Shown here piece by piece: positions 43,391 through 52,460 of a DNA stretch of 64,000 nucleotides; the first letter of the stretch is position 1; the number at the start of each line of letters is the position of its first letter. The stretch comes from Paenibacillaceae bacterium (lineage in GTDB: Bacteria > Bacillota > Clostridia > Lachnospirales > Lachnospiraceae), in contig SVDU01000003.1 of the NCBI GenBank assembly GCA_015057705.1, positions 124,001 through 188,000 of the forward strand, given 5' to 3'. The notes below the pieces were generated by a model. The model was not told where the DNA came from, did no database searches, and was given only the letters and a program-made list of their open reading frames with translations. Both the position numbers and the translations under genes were made by a program.

Positions 43391-43448
43391 TTGTATTACT
43401 GTACTAATGACTTAATACAATAATACAACTGTGTAATTTATTTGTCAA
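43391..43448 (-). promoter_or_regulatory. Promoter and operator of the GntR operon
   Basis: On the minus strand TTGACA (43448-43443), 17 bases, TATTAT (43425-43420). A perfect 8-bp inverted repeat TTGTATTA-N14-TAATACAA (43391-43420) starts at the -10 box, a classic repressor position. Confidence 0.82.
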
Positions 43449-43465
43449 CTATTTTTTTAAAACCT

Positions 43466-43518
43466 TAAAAAAAGAGCTGTTGTACCAGTAAATTAATTAT
43501 TTACCCTTACAACAACTC
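43466..43518 (-). terminator. Terminator of the two-component operon
   Basis: On the minus strand GAGTTGTTGT pairs with ACAACAGCTC, with an inner GTAAAT/ATTTAC stem, and is followed by TTTTTTT. Confidence 0.85.
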
Positions 43519-43549
43519 TATTCATATGCAATCTTCTAATCGCAGCAGA

Positions 43550-44866
43550 TTATTTCTGCTGCTGCAGATATTTACTCACACTTCGCTGAAAGATCTTCAT
43601 ACTGCTGTCCACATTTTTATTTTCCTGCAGTATCTTGGAGACCTCCCCATCCGCCAGATTCATGACCTGCTGATACTGGAGAAGCTTGGGTTCGATGATT
43701 CCGTTTTCAATAACATGGCACAAGAGGGTGCTGCTTATAACCTGTTCACCTTCATCCATGTCCTCCTGAAGGCAATCCACCCCTTCCTGGGAAGAGGCCA
43801 CTGCTCTCAGTGCAGGCACCCCCTGGGAATAGCGGTAAACATCCATCTGCATTTCACCGTTATAGGTCAGTTGTTTTAAAAATTCCCAGGCAAGGGCTTC
43901 ATGTCTGGTTTTGCTGCCGATTCCGATTAGCAGGGCATCTACCTTGGATGTATTCCCGCCTTCTTTATCTGCCGGGAAGGTGATACAGTCCCACTGAAAT
44001 TTGGTATATTTCTTAATCCGGTACGGATAGGTTTTGTAGGTTCGGTACTCTGCAAAGGTGAGTGGCATAAAAGCCACTCTTCCAGCATTGAAATCTTCCT
44101 GTGTTACGCTCTGCCCCTGATTAATATCATTCAGACGTTTGATGTATTTAACTGCATTTAAAACCCGACTGTCAGTAAAGGATATCTGAGCCTGATTGTT
44201 CTCGTATAGATTGCCCCCACACGTATATAAGGCATCCCGCCAGCTGTAATTATAAGTTCCGAACTGATCTAAAAGCCCATCCTGATCCGTATCTTTTGTA
44301 ACCCTCTGACAGATCTCAGCCATATCTTCCCAGGTCCAGTCTTCCTTTGGCATATCAATCCCTTCTTTTGCAAGAAGAGACTTATTTACAAACATCAGGG
44401 TGGGAACCACTTCATAGGGAAGGGCATACTGATGCCCCCCGTTCCGTCCGGTATCCAAAGCAGTTGCGAAAAAGTCCTCCTTGTGAAAGCTGTCATCAGA
44501 GGACATTAAATCATCCAGATTCTTCATCACTCCAAGAGAAGTAAACTTATCAAAATCAGAATCCAGCACCATGAATGCATCCGGAGTTTTTCCTTCTAAA
44601 AGCTTTCTTGCACACCACTCGGAGTAATCCTCTTTTGCAATTCCACTGTAATAGTGAATCTTCACATGGGGATGATTTTTTTCAAAATCAGCGATGGCAC
44701 GGTCGAATATTTTAAAACTGTTGGCACTAGCCACATCCCAGTTGCTGCCGGTAAACATACCAAATTCCAGGACAACGGGACGGCTGTTTTTATTGTAGAG
44801 AAAAAAGCAGGTCAATAACAGAAGCAAACCGATTATCCCACTTAAAATAAAACGCCCTTTTTTCAT
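43550..44866 (-). CDS. Family 1 extracellular solute-binding protein, membrane-anchored
   Basis: The 438-residue protein has an N-terminal hydrophobic helix (FILSGIIGLLLLLTCFFLY). The residue before the cysteine is Thr, so it does not fit a lipobox well and may stay as an uncleaved anchor. The body (VLEFGMFTGSNWDVASAN, later WTWEDMAEICQRVTKD) is MalE/family 1 type. No permease genes accompany it. It is cotranscribed with the response regulator (overlap of 4 bases), so a sensory or accessory role is likely. Confidence 0.8.
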   Translation of the reverse strand: MKKGRFILSGIIGLLLLLTCFFLYNKNSRPVVLEFGMFTGSNWDVASANSFKIFDRAIADFEKNHPHVKIHYYSGIAKEDYSEWCARKLLEGKTPDAFMVLDSDFDKFTSLGVMKNLDDLMSSDDSFHKEDFFATALDTGRNGGHQYALPYEVVPTLMFVNKSLLAKEGIDMPKEDWTWEDMAEICQRVTKDTDQDGLLDQFGTYNYSWRDALYTCGGNLYENNQAQISFTDSRVLNAVKYIKRLNDINQGQSVTQEDFNAGRVAFMPLTFAEYRTYKTYPYRIKKYTKFQWDCITFPADKEGGNTSKVDALLIGIGSKTRHEALAWEFLKQLTYNGEMQMDVYRYSQGVPALRAVASSQEGVDCLQEDMDEGEQVISSTLLCHVIENGIIEPKLLQYQQVMNLADGEVSKILQENKNVDSSMKIFQRSVSKYLQQQK

Positions 44867-45558
44867 AAAGCACCCTCTGTTTCCAAGGGCCGCCCTTCCA
44901 CCTTATTTCTCACGTTGGTCTGAACTGCCCAGATTGCAAGCTGGGTCCGGTCTCTTAAATTCAGTTTATTTAAAATGGTGCTTAGATAATTTCGTACCGT
45001 TCCCTCTGATAAGTTTAAAGTCCGGGCGATTTCCCGGTTGCTTGCTCCTTTTTCAACCTGGGCAATGATCTTCCATTCTGCTCTCGTCAGCTCATCCATA
45101 TTTTTTTCTTTGACTGTAATGGAGTAATCAGCTTTTGCCATCTGGGAAAACAGTCTTAAAACCTTTGCTGTTATATCCGGATTAATCATTGCCCAGCCAT
45201 TGTAAACAGTCGTAATTGCATTGGCCAGTTCTTCCATGGAGACTCCTTTTAATAAATACCCGCTGGCACCATATTTCAGGGCATTGTATACATATTCATC
45301 ATCGTCAAATGTAGTCAGTATGATGATCTTAATCTGAGGGTAACTTTCCTTAATGAGTTTTGTGCATTGCACCCCATCCATTTTAGGCATACGCACATCC
45401 ATTAAGATCACGTCCGGTTTATTTTTGCGGATGCACCGCATCACTTCCTGGCCGTCTGCCGCCACATCGGTAACGGTCATATCTTTCCTGCTGTTTAAGA
45501 CAATCTGCAGACTCTGGCGTATCAGTTCCTGATCATCGGCAATCAATACTTTAATCAT
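44863..45558 (-). CDS. NarL/LuxR family response regulator
   Basis: The 231-residue regulator has a receiver domain with the acidic pair in LIADDQE, the phosphorylated Asp in VILMDVRMPKMDG and Lys in YLLKG. A C-terminal LuxR-type helix-turn-helix follows (ASNREIARTLNLSEGTVRNYLS). ATG 45558 follows GGAGGGGAG. It is the partner of the adjacent histidine kinase and probably activates the sugar genes upstream. Confidence 0.92.
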   Translation of the reverse strand: MIKVLIADDQELIRQSLQIVLNSRKDMTVTDVAADGQEVMRCIRKNKPDVILMDVRMPKMDGVQCTKLIKESYPQIKIIILTTFDDDEYVYNALKYGASGYLLKGVSMEELANAITTVYNGWAMINPDITAKVLRLFSQMAKADYSITVKEKNMDELTRAEWKIIAQVEKGASNREIARTLNLSEGTVRNYLSTILNKLNLRDRTQLAIWAVQTNVRNKVEGRPLETEGAL

Positions 45559-46864
45559 AGGTCTCTCCCCTCCGGATCGGTATTCTTGCATTTACGATAA
45601 AACCATCACTTCCATCAAATGTAACAGCTCCGTTCAGCATACGAATCCGCTCTTTCATATGCTTGGTGCCAAAACCGCTTTTCATTTCTTTACACCCAAT
45701 TCCATTATCTTTAATCTGTATCAGAATATCTCCATTTTCCATTTTCATGGTTACCCAGATCTCTTTTGCCTGTCCGTGGCGTATGGCATTGGTGATCCCT
45801 TCCTGAACTACACGGTAAATGGCATTCTCTTCGTCCTCACCGAATTTTAAATTACTTACCCTGCAGTCAAAATAGACTCTTGTTTCGGATACTGAATTGA
45901 TGTCAGTTACCATCTTATTAATGGCAAATTCCAGGCTGAAGCGGTCCAGGGCATCGGGTCTTAGTTCGCTGACAGAACGGCGGATGTCCTTAATCCCGTC
46001 CCTGGTAACTTTGCTTATCAGCTCCAGCTGCTTTTTTGTCTGCTCCGGTGAGATGCTGATTATCGCAATACAGGCATCTATTCCGGCAGAAATCCCTGTG
46101 AGTGTATGCCCCAGCGTATCATGAATTTCTCTTGCCAGACGGTTGCGTTCTCTGGTCTCCGCCATTTTTTCCGCCATAAGAGAATACTTTTGCAGCTGTT
46201 CATTCACATCGTGGAGTTTTTCGTTTAATCCGTGTATTTCATCAATATTTCCCTGCTGCTCATTGATAATATTAACACAGTAAGCAACAAACAGGATTAC
46301 ATTCAAAGATATGAAAATGTTATAAACACTCAGAAAATACTGCTGTTTTGAGGCACTGTAAAATGCAATATAATCCTGTATGGAATACAATCTGTAAGAG
46401 ATTGACAGCAGTTCATAATCGGCAAGAATAAAACTTCCGATGGCAACGGCTGCCAGTATATATCTGGATTTTCCATTTTTTACATACAGAATAACATTGG
46501 AAAAAACCAGCAACAGGATTCCGTTATAGTTGAAATTTAGTTCTATAATAATGGCAAAGCAGGCAATAAAATCTGCAACCAGACTGGTTAAAATAACCTT
46601 GCTGTTATTGGGAAACAACCGGTCTCTGATCACCATGCTTAAAGTTAGAAAACCTAATAGCAGGGCACAGAGCCAGATCTTTGTATAGGGATACCAGACG
46701 ATGGCCTGAATTTCATTTAAAAATTCTCTGGCAACGTAGGCTCTTCGGATTTTTTCAATAGTGGCGTATATAAAAATGCTGATCCCCATTACGGATATAA
46801 TATTAATAACCAGGATTGCGGTTTGCAAAATCCTGATCCTGCCGTTAAATTTATTATCTTCCAT
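45551..46864 (-). CDS. NarL-type sensor histidine kinase with multiple membrane helices
   Basis: The 437-residue kinase has about six membrane helices in residues 10-205 with no obvious extracellular sensor domain. A short coiled coil follows, then a HisKA_3 domain with His in LAREIHDTLGHTL, and an HATPase_c domain (NAIRHGQAKEI, DNGIGC, GFGTKHM). With so little extracellular sequence, ligand sensing probably relies on the lipoprotein encoded 7 bases upstream. Confidence 0.9.
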   Translation of the reverse strand: MEDNKFNGRIRILQTAILVINIISVMGISIFIYATIEKIRRAYVAREFLNEIQAIVWYPYTKIWLCALLLGFLTLSMVIRDRLFPNNSKVILTSLVADFIACFAIIIELNFNYNGILLLVFSNVILYVKNGKSRYILAAVAIGSFILADYELLSISYRLYSIQDYIAFYSASKQQYFLSVYNIFISLNVILFVAYCVNIINEQQGNIDEIHGLNEKLHDVNEQLQKYSLMAEKMAETRERNRLAREIHDTLGHTLTGISAGIDACIAIISISPEQTKKQLELISKVTRDGIKDIRRSVSELRPDALDRFSLEFAINKMVTDINSVSETRVYFDCRVSNLKFGEDEENAIYRVVQEGITNAIRHGQAKEIWVTMKMENGDILIQIKDNGIGCKEMKSGFGTKHMKERIRMLNGAVTFDGSDGFIVNARIPIRRGETYD

Positions 46865-46871
46865 CTCTCAC

Positions 46872-47819
46872 CTACTGCCAGCCGTCAATTTCGTATTCTG
46901 CCAGATTGTCCTTTGTAATTAAGGTACTGGACAGACTGATGTATGGATCCACCGGTTCTCCGTTTAAGTACTGGTAAGCGGTTTCCGCAGCGACCCTTCC
47001 AATGGACTTGGGGCTTTGGGCACTGGTACCGGTCACATACCCCATGTCCAGAATCGCCTTAAAGTCAGGAGAACCGTCTATCCCATAGATCAGTACTCCA
47101 TCATCCTTTCTGGCCTGCTGAAGTGCTGCCAGCGCACCAAGAGCCGTAGGGTCGTTGCCCCCAAGAACCACATCAAACCCTTTATTCTGGTTTAAAAACT
47201 CTTCCATCACTTTGGATGAAACCTCTATTTCCCCTGCTGCCGCATGCCGGTATACTACCCGGTAACCCGGATTGCCTGCAATGGCATCGGTAAACCCCTG
47301 TGCCCGGTAGGTAATAGACATCTGAATGGGATTATCCAGTATTACAATATCCGCAGATTTCCTTCGCTTCATCATATCCTGGGCGCAAAGCTGACCTGCC
47401 TGATAGTTGTCCGTTTCAATCACAGATATAACCAGATCCCGATCCTTCACCACAGTATCCACGTTAATTACTGCCACGCCTGCTTTTTTACAGGCCAGTA
47501 AAGCCGGACGGACCTCTTCCCAGTCCACCGGATTTAAGAAAAGCATGCTGATTCCTTCGTCGATGAGTTCCTCAATCTGTTCATTCTGCTTCTTCTGATC
47601 CTGCAAGGGATCTCTGGTTAAAAGAATATCACCATTAGCTTCCACCACTTCTTCAATCCCTTGTCCCAAAACATTAAAGTAGGGATTATTCCGCGTCATA
47701 TAGGTGGCACCAAATATGAGAGCTTCGTGAGGAGGTGCTTCGTCCTTCCTCCTGCTGCAGCCGGTAAACAAAGCTATAGTCAGTGCAATTAAGAGAAATA
47801 CTCCAGCCTTTCTCTTCAT
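46872..47819 (-). CDS. RbsB-type sugar-binding lipoprotein, probable sensor subunit
   Basis: The 315-residue lipoprotein has a signal peptide with lipobox LFTGC at residue 21 and a Peripla_BP_4 fold. It shares GGNDPTALGALAAL, YGIDGSPDFKA and a C-terminal DGWQ with the transport-linked binding protein at 50494-51600, so both probably bind the same ligand. It is encoded directly before the histidine kinase, like the XylFII-LytS arrangement known from clostridia. Confidence 0.85.
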   Translation of the reverse strand: MKRKAGVFLLIALTIALFTGCSRRKDEAPPHEALIFGATYMTRNNPYFNVLGQGIEEVVEANGDILLTRDPLQDQKKQNEQIEELIDEGISMLFLNPVDWEEVRPALLACKKAGVAVINVDTVVKDRDLVISVIETDNYQAGQLCAQDMMKRRKSADIVILDNPIQMSITYRAQGFTDAIAGNPGYRVVYRHAAAGEIEVSSKVMEEFLNQNKGFDVVLGGNDPTALGALAALQQARKDDGVLIYGIDGSPDFKAILDMGYVTGTSAQSPKSIGRVAAETAYQYLNGEPVDPYISLSSTLITKDNLAEYEIDGWQ

Positions 47820-47848
47820 GTATAAACACCCCCGTGTTTTTTTTATTT

Positions 47849-47878
47849 ATTATACCACAAAAAGCGTTTCACTGTTAA
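47849..47878 (-). promoter_or_regulatory. Promoter of the sensor operon
   Basis: TTAACA (47878-47873) and TATAAT (47854-47849) with an 18-base spacer, 30 bases before the lipoprotein gene. It overlaps the rbsC-like terminator. Confidence 0.55.
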
Positions 47879-47888
47879 GGAAACGCTC
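47857..47888 (-). terminator. Terminator after the RbsC-type permease gene
   Basis: AGCGTTTC pairs with GAAACGCT and TTTTTG follows on the minus strand. Confidence 0.82.
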
Positions 47889-47906
47889 CCTGCTTTTAGC
47901 AGAATT

Positions 47907-48875
47907 CTAGCCCTTTTTCTTGTTCCGCAGATAGTCTACAAATACTGCCAATAGAATGACAATACCTTTTACCACATATTGCCAGAATGAGTTGACATTT
48001 AAAAGATTTAGTCCGTTGTTTAATACACCAATGATCAGTCCTCCGATAATGGTTCCTCCGATTTTACCGGAACCGCCTGCCATGGAAGTTCCTCCAACCA
48101 CAACTGCCGCAATGGCATCCATTTCTGCTCCGTCTCCTGCTGTGGGCTGGCCGGAATACATACGGGAAGCGAGGACAACACCTGCAAGACCTGCCATAAG
48201 TCCGGAATAGGTATGTACCAGTAATTTTACTCTTGCCGTACTGATTCCGGAGAATCTGGCGGCCTGGGAATTACCTCCCACTGCATAGATGTGGCGTCCC
48301 AGCTTTGTCTTATTCATAATAACTGCAGTAATGATTAATACAAATACCAGGATTATAACAGGGGTCGGAACTCCTCCAATGTAGCCGGCACCAAGAAACT
48401 GCCATTTCTTCGTAACGACTCTTACGGGAGAACCGCCTGTATAAACGTAGGCCAGACCTTTCGCCACATTCATGGTGGCAAGTGTGACAATAAACGGCGG
48501 AATGGTTGTTTTGGAGATAACCACGCCGTTTGCCATACCAACTGCCGTACCGATGAGAACGCCGATTAATATAGCGGCAAATATGGGAAGATTATAACGT
48601 GCCACACAGCCTGCGGCAACACAGCCGGACAGGGCTATAATGGAACCTACGGAAAGGTCGATTCCTCCTAAAATAATTACCATGGTCATTCCGCATGCAA
48701 GGAATAAGTTGGATGAAATCTGCCTCAGTACATTAAATATATTTTTATGTGTCAGAAATACACCGCTGGTCTTTGGGAATATGGACAGGAAAATACACAG
48801 AATCAGCAGTGCACCGATAATTCCGATGTTATCTTTTAAATACTGTTTTACATTTTTTTGAATTCTTGTTGTCAT
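47907..48875 (-). CDS. Ribose-type ABC transporter permease (RbsC family)
   Basis: The 322-residue membrane protein has about ten helices and the family motifs GGIDLSVGSIIALSG and AVVVGGTSMAGGSGKIGGTIIG. It forms the homodimeric pore of a CUT2 sugar importer with the ATPase encoded upstream. The sugar is not identified; the operon enzymes suggest a pentose or related aldose. Confidence 0.9.
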   Translation of the reverse strand: MTTRIQKNVKQYLKDNIGIIGALLILCIFLSIFPKTSGVFLTHKNIFNVLRQISSNLFLACGMTMVIILGGIDLSVGSIIALSGCVAAGCVARYNLPIFAAILIGVLIGTAVGMANGVVISKTTIPPFIVTLATMNVAKGLAYVYTGGSPVRVVTKKWQFLGAGYIGGVPTPVIILVFVLIITAVIMNKTKLGRHIYAVGGNSQAARFSGISTARVKLLVHTYSGLMAGLAGVVLASRMYSGQPTAGDGAEMDAIAAVVVGGTSMAGGSGKIGGTIIGGLIIGVLNNGLNLLNVNSFWQYVVKGIVILLAVFVDYLRNKKKG

Positions 48876-48893
48876 CTGATTTCTCCCTCTTTC

Positions 48894-50381
48894 CTACTTG
48901 GCTGCCAGCTTCATAATCTGTTCCTGGGTAATGTTTTCACTATGGTGGAAACAGCCGGTGGTTCTCCCGTCACACATGACATATACCCGGTCGCTCATGT
49001 TAAGAATTTCCGGCAGTTCGGAAGAAATCATGATAATTGACATTCCCTCTTTGACCAGTTCATTCATGGTTGCATATATTTCTGATTTCGCCCCTACATC
49101 CACGCCTCTGGTTGGCTCATCTAGAATCAGGATGTCAGGAGAAGTGGCCAGCCATCTTCCGATCATGACCTTCTGCTGGTTTCCGCCGGATAAGTTTCCA
49201 ATCAGCTGTTCCTGGGAGGGTGTCTTTGTATCCATCATTTCAATATATTTTCCGGTTATTTCTTCTTCTTTTTTCAGATTGACCAGTATGCCTTTGATAA
49301 AAGATTTAAGCACTTCTATTGTGGAGTTAAAGCGCACGCTCTGCACCGGATAAAGGCCTTCCTGCTTCCGGTCCTCCGGCACCAGTGCTATTTTGTAGTT
49401 CATGGCATCTAAAGGAGATTTAATCTTTGCCGGTTTTCCATTTACATAGATCTCCCCGGACAGACATGGGGTCAGACCAAAAATACATTTCATGGTTTCA
49501 CTTCTGCCTGCTCCCACTAATCCGGCAAAGCCGATGATCTCTCCCTGACGCAGTTCAAAGCTGGCTCCTTTTACCATCCTGCCGTCTGTTATGTTTTCAC
49601 ATTTTAATACAACATCACCCGGTTCTTTATAATCCCGGGTATAATATTTTGTCAGTTCCCGCCCAACCATCATGGAGATTAACTGGTCTCTTGAAGTGTC
49701 ATTCACAACTTTTGTTCCCACATAGGTACCGTCCCTTAAAACAGTCACCCGGTCGCAGATCTGCTCAAGCTCATCCATTTTATGGGAAATATATATAATT
49801 CCCACACCTTTTTGGGTCAGCATACGCATGGTCTGAAACAGGAACTCCACCTCTTTATCCGATATGGAGGAGGTTGGCTCATCCATGACCAGTATTTTCG
49901 AACGGTAGGAAATAGCTTTTACGATTTCCACCATCTGCTGCTGGGCAATGGTTAAATCCTTGACAAAGGCTCCCGGAGAGATGCTCATATGATAATCATC
50001 TAAAAGCTTTCCTGCCTCCCGCTCCATTGTCTCATGGTCTATAAAACCGCCTTTCCCAGGTTCCCTTCCAAGAAAGATATTTTCTGCTACGGTCATATGA
50101 GGGACCAGTACCAGTTCCTGATGGATGATGGAAATTCCGTTGGCATGAGAAGCATTTACTCCGTCAATGACCACGTTCTGTCCTTCAATGAAAATTTCTC
50201 CCTCTTCTGCAATGTAAATTCCGCCTAATACCTTGATTAACGTGGATTTTCCAGCCCCGTTTTCACCAAGAAGGGCATGAACTTCCCCAGAGAACAGTTC
50301 AAAATCCACTCCCTGCAATGCATTGACTCCTGGGAAAGATTTATGTATATTTTTCATTTGAAGCAGAATTTTTTCACTCAT
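48894..50381 (-). CDS. Ribose-type ABC transporter ATPase with two domains (RbsA family)
   Basis: The 495-residue protein holds two fused ATPase domains, as in all CUT2 importers. The first has Walker A GENGAGKST, signature LTIAQQQMVEIVKA and Walker B VMDEPTSSI; the second has GLVGAGRSE, LSGGNQQKV and LDEPTRGVD. ATG 50381 is chosen for AGGTGA spacing. A partial terminator separates it from the binding-protein gene. Confidence 0.92.
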   Translation of the reverse strand: MSEKILLQMKNIHKSFPGVNALQGVDFELFSGEVHALLGENGAGKSTLIKVLGGIYIAEEGEIFIEGQNVVIDGVNASHANGISIIHQELVLVPHMTVAENIFLGREPGKGGFIDHETMEREAGKLLDDYHMSISPGAFVKDLTIAQQQMVEIVKAISYRSKILVMDEPTSSISDKEVEFLFQTMRMLTQKGVGIIYISHKMDELEQICDRVTVLRDGTYVGTKVVNDTSRDQLISMMVGRELTKYYTRDYKEPGDVVLKCENITDGRMVKGASFELRQGEIIGFAGLVGAGRSETMKCIFGLTPCLSGEIYVNGKPAKIKSPLDAMNYKIALVPEDRKQEGLYPVQSVRFNSTIEVLKSFIKGILVNLKKEEEITGKYIEMMDTKTPSQEQLIGNLSGGNQQKVMIGRWLATSPDILILDEPTRGVDVGAKSEIYATMNELVKEGMSIIMISSELPEILNMSDRVYVMCDGRTTGCFHHSENITQEQIMKLAAK

Positions 50382-50423
50382 ATATTCACCTGCCTGTTCG
50401 TTATCCATTTATGACGTCAGTCT

Positions 50424-50481
50424 GAAAAAAGGCACCGCCTCCCGGTGCATGCAACATGCTTATTCCAGGAGGCATGGTTCC
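50424..50481 (-). terminator. Intra-operon hairpin between RbsB- and RbsA-type genes
   Basis: On the minus strand GGAACC and GCCTCC pair with GGAGGC and GGTGCC around a long loop, followed by TTTTTT. It would make more binding-protein mRNA than ATPase/permease mRNA. Confidence 0.7.
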
Positions 50482-50493
50482 TCTTATCTGTAT

Positions 50494-51600
50494 TTACTGC
50501 CAGCCGTCTGTGCCATAATCCTTTACATTCTCAGATGTAATGAGGAATGTTTCAACGGGATACCGGTCAGCGACTTCTTCCCCGTTTAAGTATGAATACA
50601 TAATGTTAACTGCAGACTGAGCAATTTTAACTGGTGACTGAGCGCCGCTTCCTTCAATAAGAGATGTGCCGGAAGCCATTTCTGCCTTAATATCAGGAGA
50701 ACCGTCTACACCATAGATTTTGCAGTCCTTGATACCTGCTGCGTTAGCAGCTGCCAGTGCGCCCAGTGCAGTGGGATCATTTCCGCCGAAGATGGCAACT
50801 ACATTACCATGAGCCTGAAGTAAATCTTCTGCAATTCCCATGGAGACCTCTAAATTTCCCTTTGCATCCTGCTGGGCTACAATATTGAAGTTGTGGTTTT
50901 TAATGGCATCCAAAAATCCGTTTGTTCTGTCTGTCACGGAATTCATGGTTGGGGAATCAAGAACAATGATATCTCCTCCATTTGGACATTTCTTCACTAA
51001 ATCTTCTCCGCATACGAAACCTGCATTATAGTTATCAGAGCCGGTGTAAGAAATCAGATAGGACATATCAGCTACTTCTGTGTCAAAGCCTACTGTTGGA
51101 ATCTTTGCTTCTTTTAACTGATCCAGAGCGGGAAGGATTCCTTCTGCTTCTGCCGGATTCATAAACATGGCATCAATCTTTTGTGAGACCAAATCCTCAA
51201 CCTGGGTAATCTGAAGAGTTACATCATTTGCCGGATCGACTGAAACCAGTTCGTCTCCCTGGGCTTCAATCATTTCCCGCATGGTCTTTTCGATTGTTAC
51301 AAAGAATGGATTGGTACCGTCCATACAGGTATATCCGAATTTATAATGCTTACTTGGATCTTTCTTTTTTACATTTGCGTCTGCCATGTTTACGGCAGAA
51401 TCTGATTTCACCCCGGCTTTGGTTTCTGTTTTTGCCTCAGCTTTTGTTTCCGCCTTTGTTTCCGCTTTTGTGGTCTCCGCTGCTTTTGTTGTTTCAGGTG
51501 CCTTTGTTTCTGGTTCCCCATTGCTGCAGCCTGCCACAGACATTCCGGCAAGAGCTGCGCACATCAGAATTGCGGCAAGCTTTTTTGTGCTTTTTTTCAT
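50494..51600 (-). CDS. RbsB-type sugar-binding lipoprotein of the importer
   Basis: The 368-residue lipoprotein has a signal peptide ending in GMSVAGC, then a low-complexity Lys/Glu/Thr linker with repeated ETKA units (residues 32-70), and a Peripla_BP_4 domain. It delivers the sugar to the RbsA/RbsC-type proteins downstream. A well separated upstream region contains an 8-bp inverted repeat, so it probably has its own regulated promoter. Confidence 0.9.
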   Translation of the reverse strand: MKKSTKKLAAILMCAALAGMSVAGCSNGEPETKAPETTKAAETTKAETKAETKAEAKTETKAGVKSDSAVNMADANVKKKDPSKHYKFGYTCMDGTNPFFVTIEKTMREMIEAQGDELVSVDPANDVTLQITQVEDLVSQKIDAMFMNPAEAEGILPALDQLKEAKIPTVGFDTEVADMSYLISYTGSDNYNAGFVCGEDLVKKCPNGGDIIVLDSPTMNSVTDRTNGFLDAIKNHNFNIVAQQDAKGNLEVSMGIAEDLLQAHGNVVAIFGGNDPTALGALAAANAAGIKDCKIYGVDGSPDIKAEMASGTSLIEGSGAQSPVKIAQSAVNIMYSYLNGEEVADRYPVETFLITSENVKDYGTDGWQ

Positions 51601-51684
51601 GGTAAATCCTCCTTATACATTATATTATTGTGTTATATGCTACATAAATATCATATCACTCTGTTGTTTTTAAAACATGTGCAC

Positions 51685-51709
51685 AATGTAATTAGTTTTT
51701 CATTACATT
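51685..51709. promoter_or_regulatory. Inverted repeat upstream of the sugar-binding protein gene
   Basis: AATGTAAT (51685-51692) and ATTACATT (51702-51709) form a perfect 8-bp inverted repeat with a 9-base spacer, about 85 bases before the gene. The position suits an activator such as the NarL-type regulator. Confidence 0.5.
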
Positions 51710-51779
51710 TGTCATATTTAATATGCTGTATTAATTGAATCCGGATTGCCCATGGCTGAATTTTCATCACATTGCACAA

Positions 51780-52460
51780 TTACTCCGCCTTCGGGTATTC
51801 GTTGCAAAGGAGGCGGTAAGGTGGCTCGTCTTCTTCTATTTTGGGGAAGCGGCCGATTGGCTGGTAAAATCGGTTGTCCTCCTGATCATCGTTACACATG
51901 GATACTTCACCAAGCAGCACTGGACCGGAATGGGGTTCCACATGAAAGTCATGGTAGAGATAAGGATAAATGGTAATGCTCTCCCCAGGGTGCAGTGTTA
52001 CCACGGTTCCGGCAGGAACCATATAACTTCTTCCATCTCTGTTAACTGTTACGTCAGAATCAGAAAAACCTCCGTCTGGGCCGGATTCGTAAACACGGAT
52101 CTGCACATTGCCTCCCCCTCTGTTTATAATGTCCTCCATTTTTGTCCAGTGAAAATGCATGGCAGCTGACTGTCCTTCTTTTAAGAAGAGCAGCTTTTCT
52201 GCATAGGTTTTTGTATATTTCTTTTGCTTTACATTACCATTTCGAAGAGTAATCAGTGAAAAACCGGTCCGGTCAAAATCCCCAAGTCCAAAATCTGTAA
52301 TATCCCAGCCAAGCATATTGTCACGGATTTCATCGTATTCATGTCCTTTTTCCCTCCATTCCTCCGGAGTAAAGCTACTAAAAGGCGGAAGGGAAAATCC
52401 ACATGTCTGAATCATCTGTTCCATATCCTTTAAGGCTTTGTTAACTTCAGAACGTTTCAT
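51780..52460 (-). CDS. D-lyxose isomerase family protein
   Basis: The 226-residue cupin belongs to the D-lyxose ketol-isomerase family (PF07385). MHFHWTKMEDI supplies two His and nearby acidic ligands for the metal, and YHDFHVEPHSG a further His. Members interconvert D-lyxose and D-xylulose, and some D-mannose and D-fructose. ATG 52460 overlaps the aldolase stop codon (ATGA), so translation is coupled. The family call is firm, the true substrate is inferred. Confidence 0.85.
   Translation of the reverse strand: MKRSEVNKALKDMEQMIQTCGFSLPPFSSFTPEEWREKGHEYDEIRDNMLGWDITDFGLGDFDRTGFSLITLRNGNVKQKKYTKTYAEKLLFLKEGQSAAMHFHWTKMEDIINRGGGNVQIRVYESGPDGGFSDSDVTVNRDGRSYMVPAGTVVTLHPGESITIYPYLYHDFHVEPHSGPVLLGEVSMCNDDQEDNRFYQPIGRFPKIEEDEPPYRLLCNEYPKAE

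Noticed and set aside
51386-51673. A 95-codon plus-strand frame rich in Ala, Val and Phe
   Set aside because: It is the antisense of the repetitive linker of the sugar-binding lipoprotein gene.
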